Numbered from the stretch's first letter, positions 35,696 through 45,141 are shown. The stretch is DNA of 51,435 nt from Cypionkella sp. (GCA_025458525.1 JALOSF010000008.1:1-51435), one strand, 5' to 3'. Notes: generated from the letters alone by a model not told the origin. Numbers and translations: made by a program.

Positions 35696-36355
35696 TCAAC
35701 TTGTGCCAAGATGCGCGCAAAGCGATGCATGTGCATTACGGATGTGATCGACGATCAGGGCTTCGGCGGCGTCGATCTTTCCCTCGGCGCAGGCCTCGAC
35801 GATGGCACGATGGTCGGCGTTGGCGCGGGCATGGCCTTCGGACAGCATAAGCTGGGCACGGATGTAGCGGTCAAGCCTGTCCATGGCCTTCTCCAGCGTG
35901 GCAAGGTGAAAGGGCATGTCGCTGGCCTGATACAGGGTGGCATGAAACTGCCGGTTCAGGTCGCCCCAGCGGTTGGGGTCGGTGGCGGCCTCGCACGCGG
36001 CACAGATGCCACGGGCCTTGTCGATCAGGGCCGGCGTCATGCGCGGAACTGCGTGGCGGATCACCTGTGCCTCGACCACGCAGCGAAAATCGAAGATTTC
36101 GCCCGCCTCGGCCAAAGAAAGGCCCGACACCACCGCGCCCTTGAAGCGGTGATTTTTCACAAGCCCATGGTGTTCCAGCCGGGCAATCGCCTCGCGCACG
36201 GGAATGCGGCTGATGTTGAACAGACGGGCCACTTCATCCTGCCGGATCGGATCACCGTCTTTCAGGTCGCCCTGGATGATGGCCCGCCGCAGCGCGTCAT
36301 AAACCAGAGCGCCCGCAGAAGGCGTCAGCGCGATATTCAAGTCTTTCAAAGCCAT
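35696..36355 (-). CDS. GntR-family regulator with FCD domain
   Basis: 219 residues. Winged helix with VYDALRRAIIQGDLKDGDPIRQDEVARLFNISRIPVREAIARLEHHGLV (33-81 counted from MALKDL) and a C-terminal all-helical FCD domain with metal-binding histidines (NRQFHATLYQAS, then ADHRAIVEAC). FCD regulators respond to carboxylates, amino acids or sugars acids. Divergent from the M24 peptidase and peptide transporter operon; a palindrome in between is the likely operator. Start 36355 preferred to 36397. Confidence 0.9.
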   Translation of the reverse strand: MALKDLNIALTPSAGALVYDALRRAIIQGDLKDGDPIRQDEVARLFNISRIPVREAIARLEHHGLVKNHRFKGAVVSGLSLAEAGEIFDFRCVVEAQVIRHAVPRMTPALIDKARGICAACEAATDPNRWGDLNRQFHATLYQASDMPFHLATLEKAMDRLDRYIRAQLMLSEGHARANADHRAIVEACAEGKIDAAEALIVDHIRNAHASLCAHLGTS

Positions 36356-36419
36356 TGCACGCCCTCGTCCCCGTGGACTTGATCTAGGGGTTGGCACGGG
36401 CTGCGCAAAGCAAATTGAT

Positions 36420-36438
36420 ATTGTATATCGGATCCAAT
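36420..36438. promoter_or_regulatory. Imperfect palindrome, likely GntR operator
   Basis: ATTGTATATCGGATCCAAT is a 19-bp near-palindrome (outer ATTG/CAAT exact) in the divergent gap between gntR and the peptidase gene, in an AT-rich patch. FadR-subgroup regulators bind short TNGTNNNACNA-type symmetric sites; assignment is inference. Confidence 0.55.
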
Positions 36439-36581
36439 CCGGGATAGGTGCTTCTGAGGGATCAGTTCGGGGGTCGGCGTGCCGCTTTTGCCTGAAATTT
36501 CATCAAAACGGGGCAACAGATGTCGCCGGACCTGCTGTGGTCCGCTGTCGCGATCGCCGCAAGGAACGGTCTTTGCCGGTC

Positions 36582-37781
36582 ATGACTGATTTCGACACAG
36601 CGCTGAGAGCCCTTGGCCCCGTGCAGGCGCAGGGCATCGGCACAGCCGAATTGCGCGACCGGATTGGCGCGTTGCAGGCGGGCATGGTTCGGGCGTCGGT
36701 TCGGGCGGTCTGGCTTGATGCCTCCTCGGCCCTCACCTATTTCACTGGCCTGTCACTGGGCGCGTCCGAACGCATTCACGGTGCGCTGGTGCCAGCATCA
36801 GGGCCGGTTCTCTATGTCTCGCCGCAGTTCGAAGCGCCAAAATTGCAGAGCCTGTTGCGCATCCCCGGCCAGATTGCGGTCTGGGAAGAAGATGAGGATC
36901 CTTATGCGCTGATTGCCAGGCTGGTGGCGGGGCTGAACGCGCCGGGCCAGGGTCTTGCGCTGGACCCGGCCACGTCCTTTGGCTTTGCCCATGCGCTGAT
37001 GCAGGCGGTTGCAGGCCCGGTCACATCGGCGCAGGGCCTGATCGCGGGGCTGCGTCAGATCAAATCGCCGGCAGAGATCGCCCTGATCCAGACGGCGATG
37101 ACGGCAAGCCATCGGGTCCAACGGGCTGTCCACGCCGGGCTGCGCGAGGGCATGTGGAGCAACGAGGTGGCCGAGTTCATCCTTGCCGCGCACCGCGCGA
37201 TGGGGCTGAAGCCGCTGTTCGCCGCGGTGCAGTTTGGCGAGGCAACCGCTTATCCGCACGGCGTTGCGCATCCGCAGCAAGTGCGGACGGGCGATATGGT
37301 GCTTGTCGATATGGGCGGCACGCTGCACGGCTACTGCTCGGACATCACCAGAACCTATGTGTTTGGCACCCCGACGGCGCGTCAGCGGCACTTGTGGGAC
37401 TGTGAGCGTCGGGCCCAGATGGCGGCCTTTGACGCCGCAAGGATCGGTGCGCCCTGTGGAGATGTGGACGCGGCGGCCCGGCAGGTTCTGACGGACGCAG
37501 GCTTCGGGCCGGGGTATCAGGTGCCCGGTCTGCCGCACCGGACGGGGCATGGCCTTGGGCTCGATATACACGAAGACCCCTATATCGTGCGCGGCAATGC
37601 CACGCCCTTGCAGCCGGGCATGTGCTTTTCCATCGAGCCGATGCTTTGCGTTTATGGCGAATGCGGGGTCCGTCTGGAGGATATCGTTTACATGACGGCA
37701 GACGGCCCTCGCTGGTTTGTGCCGCCCTCGGAACGATTGGATGCGCCGTTTGGCACCAAAGAGATTGAGTCCTTGCCCTAA
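36582..37781 (+). CDS. M24-family metallopeptidase (Xaa-Pro dipeptidase-like)
   Basis: 399 residues with creatinase N-terminal domain (to about 165) and pita-bread catalytic domain. The five metal ligands are present: Asp243 (LVDMGG), Asp254 (CSDITRTY), His323 (TGHGLGLDIHE), Glu352 (SIEPM) and Glu366 (RLEDIVY). Xaa-Pro dipeptidases or aminopeptidases cleave X-Pro bonds in imported peptides; some homologues are DMSP lyases or creatinase-like, so function should not be taken as proved. Start 36582 is family-like; the ribosome site (AAGG) is about 14 bases upstream. Directly before the peptide transporter. Confidence 0.88.
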   Translation: MTDFDTALRALGPVQAQGIGTAELRDRIGALQAGMVRASVRAVWLDASSALTYFTGLSLGASERIHGALVPASGPVLYVSPQFEAPKLQSLLRIPGQIAVWEEDEDPYALIARLVAGLNAPGQGLALDPATSFGFAHALMQAVAGPVTSAQGLIAGLRQIKSPAEIALIQTAMTASHRVQRAVHAGLREGMWSNEVAEFILAAHRAMGLKPLFAAVQFGEATAYPHGVAHPQQVRTGDMVLVDMGGTLHGYCSDITRTYVFGTPTARQRHLWDCERRAQMAAFDAARIGAPCGDVDAAARQVLTDAGFGPGYQVPGLPHRTGHGLGLDIHEDPYIVRGNATPLQPGMCFSIEPMLCVYGECGVRLEDIVYMTADGPRWFVPPSERLDAPFGTKEIESLP

Positions 37782-37851
37782 GGGCAGGTCTTAAAACGGC
37801 TGGCCTGATTGAATAAGGGTCAGCATCAACAGAGAGTGAAAGGACAACGAC

Positions 37852-39456
37852 ATGACTTCGATGACCCGCATCCTGCTCGCGGCATCGGCACTGGCGATGA
37901 CTTCGGCCATGCCAGCCTTTGCAAAAACCTTTGTCTATTGTTCGGAAGCGTCGCCCGAGGGCTTTGATCCGGCGCCCTATACCGCCGGCAGCACCTTTGA
38001 TGCGTCGGCGCATCCGATCTACAACCGGCTGGTGGAGTTCAAGAAAGGCACGACCGAAATCGAGCCTGGTCTGGCCGAAAGCTGGGAAGTGTCGGCCGAC
38101 GGGCTGGAATACACCTTCAAGCTGCGTCAGGGCGTGAAGTGGCATTCGAACGAAAAGTTCACCGCGACGCGCGATTTCAACGCCGACGACGTGATCTTCA
38201 GCTTCCAGCGCCAGGCGTCGGCAGATCACCCGTGGAACCAGTATATCTCTGGCATTTCCTATGAGTATTACAACTCGATGGAGATGCCCTCGCTGATCAA
38301 GGAGATCGTCAAGGTTGACGATTACACCGTGAAGTTCGTGCTGAACCGGCCCGAAGCTCCGTTCCTTGCCAATATCGCGATGCCGTTCGCCTCGATCACC
38401 TCGGCCGAATATGCGTCGGTTCTTGAAGCCGCCGGCACGCGCGAAGACCTGAACAACATGCCGATCGGCACCGGCCCCTTCACCTTTGTCGCCTATCAGA
38501 AGGATTCCGTCGTTCGCTTTGCCCGGAATGCGAATTACTGGGGGCCGGCCCCGATGATCGAAAACCTGGTCTTTGCGATCACGCCCGATGCCGCGGTTCG
38601 GTTGCAAAAGCTCAAGGCCGGTGAATGCCATCTGATGCCCTTCCCGGCCCCGGCCGATGTGGAGGCGATCAAGGCCGATCCGAACCTGAAGGTCGAGGAG
38701 CAGGCCGGTCTGAACATTGGCTATCTTGCCTATAACACCACGATGCCGCCGTTTGATAATCCCAATGTCCGCAAGGCGTTGAACATGGCGATGAACAAGC
38801 AGGCGATCATTGACGCGGTGTTCCAGGGCGCGGGTCAGGTGGCAAAGAACCCGATCCCGCCGACGATGTGGTCGTATAACGATGCCATCGTGGACGACGC
38901 CTATGATCCCGAAGCCGCCAAGGCGATGCTGGAGGCCGAAGGTGTGACGGACCTGTCGATGAAGGTCTGGGCCATGCCTGTGCAGCGCCCCTATATGCCC
39001 AACGCCCGGCGCACCGCGGAGCTTATTCAGGAAGACTTCGCCAAGGTCGGCGTCACGGTCGAGATCGTGTCCTATGAATGGGGCGAGTATCTGGACAAGT
39101 CGATGGAAGCGGGCCGTGACGGCGCCGTGATCCTTGGCTGGACCGGCGACAATGGCGATCCGGACAACTTCCTTAGCGTGCTTTTGTCCTGTGCCTCGGC
39201 GCAGCCGGGCGGCGCGAACCGCGCTTTCTGGTGCAACGAGGAGTTTTCGGCCCTGGTGGCGCAGGCCAAGCAGACGGCCGATGTCGCAGAACGCACCCGG
39301 CTCTATCAAGAGGCGCAGGTGATATTCAAGGATCAGGCGCCTTGGGCGACGCTGGATCACTCCACCCAATATGTGCCGATGTCGAACAAGGTTTCCGGCT
39401 TCGTGATGAGCCCGCTGGGCGACTTCACCTTCGATACCGTGGACATCGCCGAATAA
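37852..39456 (+). CDS. Peptide ABC transporter substrate-binding protein (DppA-like)
   Basis: 534 residues, SBP_bac_5 family, with an N-terminal signal peptide (SMTRILLAASALAMTSAMPAFA, cleavage near residue 23). The mature start KTFVYCSEASPEGFDPAPYTAG and IEPGLAESWEVSADGLEYTFKLR are close to E. coli DppA, which binds dipeptides and haem. Strong GAAAGGA site upstream of ATG 37852. First of five genes (A-B-C-D-F), with a perfect hairpin after it. Whether it binds dipeptides or something else is inferred from the neighbouring peptidase. Confidence 0.93.
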   Translation: MTSMTRILLAASALAMTSAMPAFAKTFVYCSEASPEGFDPAPYTAGSTFDASAHPIYNRLVEFKKGTTEIEPGLAESWEVSADGLEYTFKLRQGVKWHSNEKFTATRDFNADDVIFSFQRQASADHPWNQYISGISYEYYNSMEMPSLIKEIVKVDDYTVKFVLNRPEAPFLANIAMPFASITSAEYASVLEAAGTREDLNNMPIGTGPFTFVAYQKDSVVRFARNANYWGPAPMIENLVFAITPDAAVRLQKLKAGECHLMPFPAPADVEAIKADPNLKVEEQAGLNIGYLAYNTTMPPFDNPNVRKALNMAMNKQAIIDAVFQGAGQVAKNPIPPTMWSYNDAIVDDAYDPEAAKAMLEAEGVTDLSMKVWAMPVQRPYMPNARRTAELIQEDFAKVGVTVEIVSYEWGEYLDKSMEAGRDGAVILGWTGDNGDPDNFLSVLLSCASAQPGGANRAFWCNEEFSALVAQAKQTADVAERTRLYQEAQVIFKDQAPWATLDHSTQYVPMSNKVSGFVMSPLGDFTFDTVDIAE

Positions 39457-39481
39457 GCCGGCAGAAACGTCAAACCAAAGA

Positions 39482-39507
39482 GATGCGCGGAAGATTTTCC
39501 GCGCATC
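39482..39507 (+). terminator. Perfect 11-bp hairpin between dppA- and dppB-like genes
   Basis: GATGCGCGGAA (39482-39492) and TTCCGCGCATC (39497-39507) enclose a GATT loop, 25 bases after the binding-protein stop. No U-run, so a partial terminator or 3'-end stabiliser that favours binding-protein expression, as at 6185-6211. Confidence 0.75.
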
Positions 39508-39543
39508 CGACATTGGCCAATGGGTTGGCCCAAGAGTTTTCAC

Positions 39544-40551
39544 ATGATCCGATTCATCCTGAGCAAGCTGCTGTATCTGGTGCCGACATTCATCGGCATC
39601 ACGATCATCGCTTTCGGCTTCGTGCGCATCCTGCCCGGCGACCCGGTGCTGTTGATGGCCGGAGAGCGCGGAATCTCGCCCGAGCGTCATGCCGAACTGT
39701 CGGCGCAACTGGGCTTTGATCGTCCGATCTGGGAGCAGTATTTCGATTTCCTGGGACGTCTGTTCCAAGGTGATCTTGGCAATTCGCTTGTGACCAAGAA
39801 ACCCGTTCTTGATGAATTTCTGACCCTGTTCCCGGCAACGGTGGAACTGGGTCTGGTGGCCATCCTGCTGGCCACGCTGATCGGTGTGCCCGTGGGCGTG
39901 CTGGCCGCCATCAAGCGCGGATCTTGGTTCGATCAGGTGTCGATGACGGCTGCCCTTGTCGGATTTTCGATGCCGATTTTCTGGTGGGGCTTGCTGCTGA
40001 TCATCTTCTTTTCCGGGGTTCTTGGCTGGACCCCGGTGTCGGGGCGCATCTCGCTTTTGTATTTCTTTCCGGATGTGACGGGGTTCATGCTGATCGACAG
40101 CCTGCTTTCGGGGCAGAAGGGGGCCTTCGCCTCGGCGCTATCGCATCTGATCTTGCCGTCGGTGGTGCTGGCCACCATCCCGCTTGCGGTGATCGCGCGG
40201 CAGACCCGTTCGGCCATGCTTGAGGTGATGGGCGAGGATTATGTCCGCAGCGCACGCGCGAAAGGCATGTCGCAGGCCCGCGTGGTGGGTGTTCACGCCC
40301 TGCGCAATGCGATGATTCCGGTGATTACCACCATCGGCTTGCAGATCGGCGTGCTGATGGCGGGCGCAATCCTGACCGAGTCGATCTTTTCCTGGCCGGG
40401 GATCGGCAAGTGGATGATCGATTCCATCGCGCGCCGGGATTACCCGGTGGTGCAGAGCGGCCTTTTGCTGATCGCGGGGCTGGTGATGGTGGTCAACCTG
40501 CTTGTCGATCTGACCTATGGGCTCATCAATCCAAGGATCCGTCACAAATGA
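39544..40551 (+). CDS. Peptide ABC transporter permease (DppB-like)
   Basis: 335 residues, DppB/OppB type: N-terminal segment LLYLVPTFIGITIIAFGFVRILPGDPV, large periplasmic region, then EAA loop (EVMGEDYVRSARAKGMSQARVVGVHALRNAMIPV). ATG 39544 is the start with family-like sequence; a TTG 24 bases upstream is unlikely. Stop overlaps the dppC-like start by four bases (ATGA). Confidence 0.93.
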   Translation: MIRFILSKLLYLVPTFIGITIIAFGFVRILPGDPVLLMAGERGISPERHAELSAQLGFDRPIWEQYFDFLGRLFQGDLGNSLVTKKPVLDEFLTLFPATVELGLVAILLATLIGVPVGVLAAIKRGSWFDQVSMTAALVGFSMPIFWWGLLLIIFFSGVLGWTPVSGRISLLYFFPDVTGFMLIDSLLSGQKGAFASALSHLILPSVVLATIPLAVIARQTRSAMLEVMGEDYVRSARAKGMSQARVVGVHALRNAMIPVITTIGLQIGVLMAGAILTESIFSWPGIGKWMIDSIARRDYPVVQSGLLLIAGLVMVVNLLVDLTYGLINPRIRHK

Positions 40552-41465
40552 CCCAGCCCGTTGCAAATCAGCCAACCGCAAGACTGAGCGATGCGGCCAT
40601 CCGTCGGCAGATGCTGGCCGAATTCTGGTTCTACTTCCGCCAAAACCGCGGCGCGGTGATCGGGATGTGGGTGTTTCTTGCGCTGGTCTTTATCGCCATA
40701 TTTGCGCAGGTAATCGCGCCGCATGATCCCACGCAACAATACCGCGACGCGCTGCTTGTGCCGCCGGTCTGGCAAGAGGGCGGGCGGGCCGAGTTTCTGC
40801 TCGGGACCGATGCGGTTGGGCGCGACATGCTCTCGCGGCTGATCTATGGCGCGCAGTTTTCGCTGTTCATCGGTATCGTCGTGGTCGCCATCGCGCTGAT
40901 CGGCGGCATATTCGTGGGCCTTTTGGCCGGGTTCTTTGGCGGCTGGGTCGATACCGTCATCATGCGGGTGATGGATGTCATTCTGGCCTTTCCCTCGCTG
41001 TTGCTGGCGCTTGTGCTGGTGGCTGTGCTGGGGCCGGGGCTCATCAATGCGATGATCGCCATTGCCATCGTCTATCAGCCGCATTTCGCCCGGCTGACCC
41101 GCGCCGCGGTGATGGGCGAAAAGGAACGCGAATATGTAACGGCCGCCCGCGTGGCGGGGGCGGGCAAGCTGCGGCTGATGTTCAAGACCATTCTTCCGAA
41201 CTGTCTGGCGCCGCTGATCGTGCAGGCCACGCTGTCGTTTTCGTCGGCCGTGCTGGACGCGGCCGCGCTTGGGTTTCTGGGCATGGGCGCGCAGCCGCCC
41301 GCGTCGGAATGGGGCACCATGCTGGCCGAAGCGCGCGAGTTCATCCTGCGTGCCTGGTGGGTGGTGACGCTGCCGGGGCTGGCGATCCTGATTTCGGTGC
41401 TGGCCATCAACCTGATGGGCGACGGGTTGCGCGATGCCCTGGACCCCAAGCTGAAGCGGAGCTGA
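40548..41465 (+). CDS. Peptide ABC transporter permease (DppC-like)
   Basis: 305 residues, DppC/OppC type: N-terminal cytoplasmic tail, first segment GVWVFLALVFIAIFAQVIAPHDP-like near 33-55 (IGMWVFLALVFIAIFAQVI), LLGTDAVGRDMLSRLIYGAQ and EAA loop with KEREYVTAARVAGAGKLRLMFKTILPN. Start at 40548 overlaps dppB by four bases; the same frame open further upstream is within dppB and not real. Confidence 0.93.
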   Translation: MTQPVANQPTARLSDAAIRRQMLAEFWFYFRQNRGAVIGMWVFLALVFIAIFAQVIAPHDPTQQYRDALLVPPVWQEGGRAEFLLGTDAVGRDMLSRLIYGAQFSLFIGIVVVAIALIGGIFVGLLAGFFGGWVDTVIMRVMDVILAFPSLLLALVLVAVLGPGLINAMIAIAIVYQPHFARLTRAAVMGEKEREYVTAARVAGAGKLRLMFKTILPNCLAPLIVQATLSFSSAVLDAAALGFLGMGAQPPASEWGTMLAEAREFILRAWWVVTLPGLAILISVLAINLMGDGLRDALDPKLKRS

Positions 41466-41466
41466 C

Positions 41467-42306
41467 ATGGCCCTTCTTGAGATACGAAATCTGACAGTGC
41501 GTTTCGAAACATCGGCCGGGGCGTTTACCGCCGTGGACGCGGTCGATGTGTCGGTGGACGGGCGCGAGGTGTTGGCGATCGTGGGGGAAAGCGGATCGGG
41601 AAAATCCGTATCCATGCTGGCGGTGATGGGCCTGCTGCCCGACACCGCGACCGTGACCGCCGATGCAATGATCTATGACGGGCGTGATCTGCTGGCGATG
41701 CCGGTGGCCGAGCGGCAAAAGCTGATCGGGCGCGAAATCACGATGATCTTTCAGGAGCCCATCGCCTCTCTCAACCCGTCGTTCACGGTTGGCTTCCAGA
41801 TCGAGGAAGTGCTGCGCTTCAACATGGGGATGGACCGCAAGGCCGCCCGGCGCCGCGCCATCGAATTGTTCGACGCGGTCGGCATTCCCGATCCGCAAAC
41901 CAAGCTGGACGCCTATCCGCATCAGATGTCGGGGGGGCAGTGCCAGCGGGTGATGATCGCCATGGCGATTGCGTCGAACCCGCGTCTGTTGATCGCCGAT
42001 GAACCGACAACGGCGCTGGATGTGACCATCCAGAAGCAGATCCTTGATTTGTTGATGGACTTGCAGGAACGGCACGGGATGGCACTGATCCTGATCACCC
42101 ATGACATGGGGGTTGTGGCCGAAACCGCGGACCGGGTGATCGTGCAATACAAGGGCCGCAAGATGGAGGAGGCCGATGTGCTGAACCTGTTCGAGAACCC
42201 GCAGCACGCCTATACGCGCGCGCTGCTGTCTGCCCTGCCCGAGAATGCAACGGGCGACCGGCTGTCAACCGTGGCCGACTTCATGGCGGCAGAGGCAATC
42301 CAATGA
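41467..42306 (+). CDS. Peptide ABC transporter ATPase (DppD-like, short)
   Basis: 279 residues with Walker [11 protein letters not shown]-loop [15 protein letters not shown], signature [15 protein letters not shown], Walker [13 protein letters not shown] and H-loop [10 protein letters not shown]. DppD/OppD proteins are usually about 325 residues with a C-terminal OppD/F domain carrying cysteines; here that extension stops early after [20 protein letters not shown]. The final four bases overlap the next gene. Functional ATPase expected. Confidence 0.9.
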   Translation: MALLEIRNLTVRFETSAGAFTAVDAVDVSVDGREVLAIVGESGSGKSVSMLAVMGLLPDTATVTADAMIYDGRDLLAMPVAERQKLIGREITMIFQEPIASLNPSFTVGFQIEEVLRFNMGMDRKAARRRAIELFDAVGIPDPQTKLDAYPHQMSGGQCQRVMIAMAIASNPRLLIADEPTTALDVTIQKQILDLLMDLQERHGMALILITHDMGVVAETADRVIVQYKGRKMEEADVLNLFENPQHAYTRALLSALPENATGDRLSTVADFMAAEAIQ

Positions 42307-43157
42307 CAGCGGTGATCGAAGGCAAGGGCCTGACCCAGGATTATGTGGTTGGCGGGGGCCTGTTCACCGGCGCCAAGACGGTGCGGGCGGTCAAGGGCGT
42401 TGATTTCGCGGTAGAGCGTGGCAAGACGCTTGCCATCGTGGGCGAAAGCGGGTCTGGAAAATCCACCCTTGCCCGGATCATCGCGCTGATCGATCCGCCC
42501 TCTGGCGGCACCCTGCGGCTGGCGGGTGAGGCCGTTGACATTTCGCGCCAGCGGCTGACGCCGGACATGCGCTCGAAAGTGCAGATGGTGTTCCAGAACC
42601 CCTATGGCAGTCTGAACCCCCGACAAAAGGTCGGGGATGTGCTGATGGAACCGCTGCTGATCAACACCGCTTTGCAGGCCGCCGAACGGCGCGACCGGGC
42701 CGAGGCGATGCTGGCCAAGGTCGGTCTGGCGCCCGAACATTTCAACCGCTATCCGCATATGTTTTCCGGCGGACAACGACAGCGCATCGCGATCGCGCGT
42801 GCGCTGATGTTGAACCCCATGCTTCTGGTGCTGGACGAACCCGTCTCGGCGCTTGACCTGTCGGTGCAGGCGCAGGTGTTGAACTTGCTGGCGGATTTGC
42901 AGGACGAATTTGATCTGACCTATGTGTTTGTCAGCCATGATCTTTCGGTCGTGCGCTACATCGCCGATGATGTGCTGGTGCTCAGCAAGGGCGTGGCGGT
43001 CGAACAAGGCACGCGCGATGCGGTGTTCAGCAACCCGCAGCACCCCTATACGCAGCAATTGTTCGCAGCGACGCCTGTGACAGACATTGCCGCCATCCGC
43101 GCCCGGGTGGCGCGGCGCAAGATCGCGCGGGCCGGAGCGACCGTTTCACAAGGCTAA
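42303..43157 (+). CDS. Peptide ABC transporter ATPase (DppF-like, short)
   Basis: 284 residues: Walker [30 protein letters not shown], signature FSGGQRQRIAIARAL, Walker B LLVLDEPVSALDLSVQAQ and VSHDLSVVRYIAD. Shorter than E. coli DppF by some 45 residues at the C-terminus. Last gene of the five-gene transporter operon. The following 315-base gap carries the kinase promoter. Confidence 0.9.
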   Translation: MTAVIEGKGLTQDYVVGGGLFTGAKTVRAVKGVDFAVERGKTLAIVGESGSGKSTLARIIALIDPPSGGTLRLAGEAVDISRQRLTPDMRSKVQMVFQNPYGSLNPRQKVGDVLMEPLLINTALQAAERRDRAEAMLAKVGLAPEHFNRYPHMFSGGQRQRIAIARALMLNPMLLVLDEPVSALDLSVQAQVLNLLADLQDEFDLTYVFVSHDLSVVRYIADDVLVLSKGVAVEQGTRDAVFSNPQHPYTQQLFAATPVTDIAAIRARVARRKIARAGATVSQG

Positions 43158-43354
43158 ACCTTGTGCCGCGCATGTCGTTTCAGCGTGCCGCCGTGGCGAG
43201 CATGCACGGCAATGGAGCCCTTGCCACTTGCGGCGCCTGGCCGTGTGGCGTGGTCGAACGGCCCCTGTGATCGTGCTGGCCGACCTGCGTGTTTTGGCAA
43301 GTGCGAAGCCTGCCGGGGGTTGGCAGAGCGGGCGGCCGACCCGCACGATACCCT

Positions 43355-43382
43355 CTTGTGCATGTCCAGAGGTTTGTATAAT
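43355..43382 (+). promoter_or_regulatory. Sigma70-like promoter upstream of hybrid kinase
   Basis: CTTGTG (43355-43360) and a perfect TATAAT (43377-43382) are spaced 16 bases, about 90 bases upstream of the kinase start. TATAAT is rare in this GC-rich DNA. The rest of the 43158-43472 gap shows no gene. Confidence 0.6.
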
Positions 43383-43472
43383 AACGTCTTTCGCGTTAAG
43401 GTTGTTTTTCCCCTAGCCTTCTTCTGGGCTGAAATGTGCAAGCGTGCTGGCACACAGGCTGAAAGGAACCCC

Positions 43473-45134
43473 ATGCCGCAAATCTCGGGCAAGACCTTGG
43501 CATCGCTTGGGCTGTTGAACGGCGAACCGCATGGTGGATTTGATCGGCAGACGCGTCTTGCGCGCCTTGTGCTTGACGCCGAAGTCTCGCTCATGACGAT
43601 CATCGATGATCAGAATGACCGGCAATTCTTTCGCAGCACTTGCGGCGTGGCCGAACCCTTGCGCTCCACCCGGGTGACACCGCTCAGCCATTCGTTCTGC
43701 AAACTTGTGCGCGATTCGGATTCGGTTCTGGTGGTTGCAGATTCGCGCTCGGACGAACGGGTCTGGGACAATCCGGCGATCACCGAGTTCGGGGTCGTCT
43801 CCTATCTTGGCGCACCCATTCATGGGCCGTCGGGCGATGCCATCGGGTCGCTTTGTGTGTTCAGCGCCAAGCCGCGTGACTGGACAGAAGCGGATCAGAC
43901 GGTGCTTCGCGAACTGGCCGCCATGCTGGACGAACAGATCCTGCTGGTGCAGGCGGTCAAGGATCGGGACAAGGCCATGGCAGAGGCCCAGAGGCAATCT
44001 GACGCGCGGGCAAGATTCGTGGCCTCGGTCGGGCATGAGGTGCGCACGCCGTTGAATGGCGTCATGGGTCTTGCCCAGCTTCTGGCCGAAGATCTGACCG
44101 ACCCTGCCCAAAAGGCCCGGGTGCAGGCGATCCTCGAAGCGGGCGATGTGATGCTCCAGATCCTCAACGATCTGCTGGACCTGTCCAAGATGGAAGCCGG
44201 CAAGATGGAGTTCGACCTCGCGCCGTTCCGGCCCATCGATCTGGCCAACCGGCTGGAGGTGTTCTATTCCGAGGTGGCCGAACGCAAGGGCCTTGACTTC
44301 GAGGTGATGGCCAGCCCGGGGGCCAAGGCGCTCTGGCTGGGCGACGAGATGCGGATCAACCAGATCTTGCAAAATCTGGTGAGCAATGCGTTGAAGTTCA
44401 CCGATACAGGGGCAGTCTCTGTCAAGTTCAGTTGCGTGCCCGGTCGATCCTTCCGCCTTGTGGTCAGTGACACGGGGATTGGCATGTCGCCCGAGGCGAC
44501 CGAGAACGTCTTTGCAGATTTCGGTCAGGCCGATGCGACGATCTCTCACCGATATGGGGGAACGGGGCTTGGCCTGTCGATCGTCAAGCATCTGGTAACG
44601 GCCATGGGCGGGACGATCACCGTGAACAGTGTCGAGGGCCGCGGCACAGAGTTCACCGTCGTGCTGCCGCTGCAAGTGGTGGAACCGACGGCCGAGCTGC
44701 TGACCCTCCCGTCGCTGACGGCGGTGGCGGGCATGACGGTGCTGGCCGTGGATGACAATCTTGCCAACCTTCAAGTCATCACCGCCATGCTGGAACACCT
44801 GGATCTGAACGTGAAAACGGCGCAGGACGGGGTCGAGGCCTTGGCGATGGTCGGCCAAGGCGGGATCAGCGCGGTGTTCATGGATATTGCCATGCCACGC
44901 ATGGATGGGCTCGCTGCGGCCATGGCAATCCGCGCGGCAGAACGGCACAGCGGCAAGCGCCCGATGCCCCTGATCGCGGTCACAGCGGATGCCTTGCCCG
45001 GGCAGGTCGCCTCTTGTCGCGACAGCGGGTTTGATGACGTGATCAGCAAACCGATCAACTCGGGCGATATTGCCCGCGCCGTGCGGCTTTATCTCTTGCC
45101 ATTGGTGGCGCGGGGCGCGAACACCCCGCGCTGA
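43473..45134 (+). CDS. Soluble hybrid histidine kinase (GAF-HisKA-HATPase-REC)
   Basis: 553 residues without membrane segments. Order: GAF domain about 22-160 (SLMTIIDDQNDRQFFRSTCG, PLSHSFCKLVR, YLGAPIHGPSGDAIGSLCVF), HisKA with His188 (ASVGHEVRTPLNGVMG), HATPase with N box NLVSNALKFTD, G1 SDTGIGM and G2 GGTGLGLSIV, and a C-terminal receiver domain (VLAVDDN at 423-429, Asp471 in FMDIAMPRMDG, Lys in VISKPINS). Start 43473 with AAAGG nine bases upstream. No response-regulator gene nearby, so a Hpt relay or partner lies elsewhere. The signal sensed by the GAF domain is unknown. Confidence 0.9.
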   Translation: MPQISGKTLASLGLLNGEPHGGFDRQTRLARLVLDAEVSLMTIIDDQNDRQFFRSTCGVAEPLRSTRVTPLSHSFCKLVRDSDSVLVVADSRSDERVWDNPAITEFGVVSYLGAPIHGPSGDAIGSLCVFSAKPRDWTEADQTVLRELAAMLDEQILLVQAVKDRDKAMAEAQRQSDARARFVASVGHEVRTPLNGVMGLAQLLAEDLTDPAQKARVQAILEAGDVMLQILNDLLDLSKMEAGKMEFDLAPFRPIDLANRLEVFYSEVAERKGLDFEVMASPGAKALWLGDEMRINQILQNLVSNALKFTDTGAVSVKFSCVPGRSFRLVVSDTGIGMSPEATENVFADFGQADATISHRYGGTGLGLSIVKHLVTAMGGTITVNSVEGRGTEFTVVLPLQVVEPTAELLTLPSLTAVAGMTVLAVDDNLANLQVITAMLEHLDLNVKTAQDGVEALAMVGQGGISAVFMDIAMPRMDGLAAAMAIRAAERHSGKRPMPLIAVTADALPGQVASCRDSGFDDVISKPINSGDIARAVRLYLLPLVARGANTPR

Positions 45135-45141
45135 TCCTGCC

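Noticed and set aside
37345-39768. Minus-strand open frame of about 800 codons
   Set aside because: Antisense shadow of the M24 peptidase and DppA-like genes; His/Arg-rich with no domain-like segments.
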